From Tritrichomonas musculus (lineage: Eukaryota > Parabasalia > Tritrichomonadida > Tritrichomonadidae), in assembly GCA_039105265.1 (NCBI GenBank), contig JAPFFF010000005.1:5069501-5133500 (forward strand): a stretch of DNA of 64,000 nucleotides. The letters are read 5' to 3'. The notes beneath the pieces were generated by a model. The model was not told the DNA's origin. It worked only from the letters and a program-made list of their open reading frames with translations, and did not search any database. Numbering within the stretch: the stretch's first letter is position 1; every line of letters starts with the position of its first letter. Below are positions 63,293 to 64,000 of the stretch, in pieces. The translations under genes were made by a program, and so were the position numbers.

Positions 63293-63535
63293 TTGATGAA
63301 TATCGATAAGAAGATACGATTGACCACTGAAATGCTCAACGCTAAAATCATGGATGAAAAGCAAAAGCTTGAAACTTACTTGTTGCTCCAAATTGATCAA
63401 CTCCACCAACGACTTGATGAGGTTCTTAATAGGGTCAACCTGCTATCTTTAAAACTCGATTCTGTCATTGATGACCTTGCAAATATGAAGGTCAACGTTG
63501 ATGATATCAACAGCAGCCTTGATAACCTTCATTAA
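63293..63535 (+). CDS. Small coiled-coil protein of the element
   Basis: 80 residues, nearly all one amphipathic helix with Leu/Ile/Val heptads (LLLQIDQLHQRLDEVLNRVN, then LLSLKLDSVIDDLANMKV). It would self-assemble as a coiled coil. Role unknown; 41 bp ahead of the next gene on the same strand. Confidence 0.6.
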   Translation: MMNIDKKIRLTTEMLNAKIMDEKQKLETYLLLQIDQLHQRLDEVLNRVNLLSLKLDSVIDDLANMKVNVDDINSSLDNLH

Positions 63536-63576
63536 TAAACAACATCTTCTTCTTCTTTCTTTTATTTGATTTTTAA

Positions 63577-64000
63577 ATGACAAGTGATGTAGGTACACAA
63601 ACAAAACCTAACAATAAAATACAACTATTACAAGGTACTATTAAATTTCGACCTAAACTAGTTGATAGAGATGTTGCAAGATTAACAAGAGGTTTGGGTC
63701 AAACTATATGGAAGTTCTCTAATAATCAAATAAATCTACAAAAATTATATGAGACATATTTAAATACTAGTATAGCTTTTAAAGACGTACTTGAATTTGC
63801 TAATAGACTCAAGAGAGAGAAACCAAGAGCAAAATTTACAGGTTGTGTGTTTGCTATTAAGAAAAATCAAGATGATAAAGATGAACATGGGCATTACATA
63901 ACAGTATTAAAGCCATATCAATATACTCTCCAAGAATCAGATCAAGGTATATTAACAGAGATAAAATTACATTATGATATTATCAACATAAGGATATCTC
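63577..64000 (+). CDS. Hypothetical protein of the element, 3' partial
   Basis: The frame opens at ATG 63577 (MTSDVGTQTKPNNKIQ) and stays open for 141 codons to the window end. It is mixed alpha/beta in look (LTRGLGQTIWKFSNNQINLQ; FTGCVFAIKKNQDDKDEHGH) with host-unlike short-gene spacing. Not recognised. Confidence 0.65.
   Translation, partial: MTSDVGTQTKPNNKIQLLQGTIKFRPKLVDRDVARLTRGLGQTIWKFSNNQINLQKLYETYLNTSIAFKDVLEFANRLKREKPRAKFTGCVFAIKKNQDDKDEHGHYITVLKPYQYTLQESDQGILTEIKLHYDIINIRIS

Larger units (their letters stand above)
62445..64000. mobile_element. Probable left end of a Maverick/Polinton-like or similar large element (cut by window end)
   Basis: From about 62445 the DNA changes: a GC-rich block (62452-62490) and poly-A, a second GC-rich block (62560-62640), then tightly packed short ORFs on both strands, including an HNH endonuclease and a coiled-coil protein. 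Trichomonad genomes carry many Mavericks with such compact gene sets. No capsid, polymerase or integrase gene is within the window, so the family is inference. Age cannot be judged. Confidence 0.45.

Noticed and set aside
1-64000. tRNA, rRNA or CRISPR-like arrays
   Set aside because: I looked for tRNA arm patterns and regularly spaced short repeats in the spacers and saw none that hold up; the tandem repeats present have no spacer structure.

Overview
The window reads as nuclear DNA of a flagellated trichomonad (Parabasalia), closer in feel to Tritrichomonas than to Trichomonas vaginalis. It is very AT-rich, nearly intronless, and has short promoters and long T/A runs. It carries an IFT121 gene, a tubulin-modifying TTLL enzyme, a BspA-like leucine-rich-repeat surface protein, a DUF3447 ankyrin-like protein, a kinase fused to Sel1 repeats and a DPE2-type glucanotransferase. 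The one convincing intron has the trichomonad layout, with the branch site fused to the 3' splice site (CTAACA..CAG). The species assignment is inference.

Bases 1-43,800 are host gene territory with about 20 genes. In order: the 3' part of an RRM protein; an eight-repeat EF-hand protein; a TRIC-like membrane protein divergent from an MFS transporter; a TTLL glutamylase; a TKL-like kinase with Sel1 repeats; a small SLX9-like protein; a 1059-residue acidic orphan; glucose-6-phosphate isomerase; a coiled-coil protein divergent from a reticulon-like protein; IFT121; a DUSP-Ubl-USP protein that has lost its catalytic residues; an LCAT-like protein without its nucleophile serine; a BspA-like protein; a 4-alpha-glucanotransferase with one in-frame TAG at a conserved Trp; a DUF3447 protein with a 24-bp minisatellite; a small CxC/CxxC protein; a phospholipase B-like protein with one intron; and a triple CAP-domain protein. 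Isomerase and glucanotransferase fit glycogen and sugar-phosphate metabolism. IFT121, TTLL and EF-hand proteins fit the flagellum and cytoskeleton. BspA-like, phospholipase B-like and LCAT-like proteins fit the surface and endolysosomal system.

Bases 43,800-61,600 are a transposon-rich, gene-poor region. It holds a long-TIR MITE, a 139-bp tandem repeat beside a broken ASH/MSP-domain gene fragment, a 3.6-kb pogo/Tigger-like transposon with an intact transposase, a GC-rich 27-bp minisatellite, a 2.07-kb pogo-like transposon with 297-bp terminal inverted repeats nested in an older TA-flanked element, and a 939-bp MITE nested in another decayed element. A local ~495-bp tandem duplication supplies an empty-site copy. 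It shows that both the 3.6-kb transposon and a ~127-bp twin-hairpin unit are insertions.

Bases 61,600-64,000 change character, with small compact ORFs including an HNH endonuclease, and probably enter a Maverick/Polinton-like or other large element cut by the window end.

The most original observations are the inserted twin-hairpin unit built on a CTTTTTG(A) core, with a look-alike near 9.8 kb; recurrence of the same core upstream of several genes; the amber codon in the glucanotransferase; and two genes that look like enzymes without their nucleophiles.
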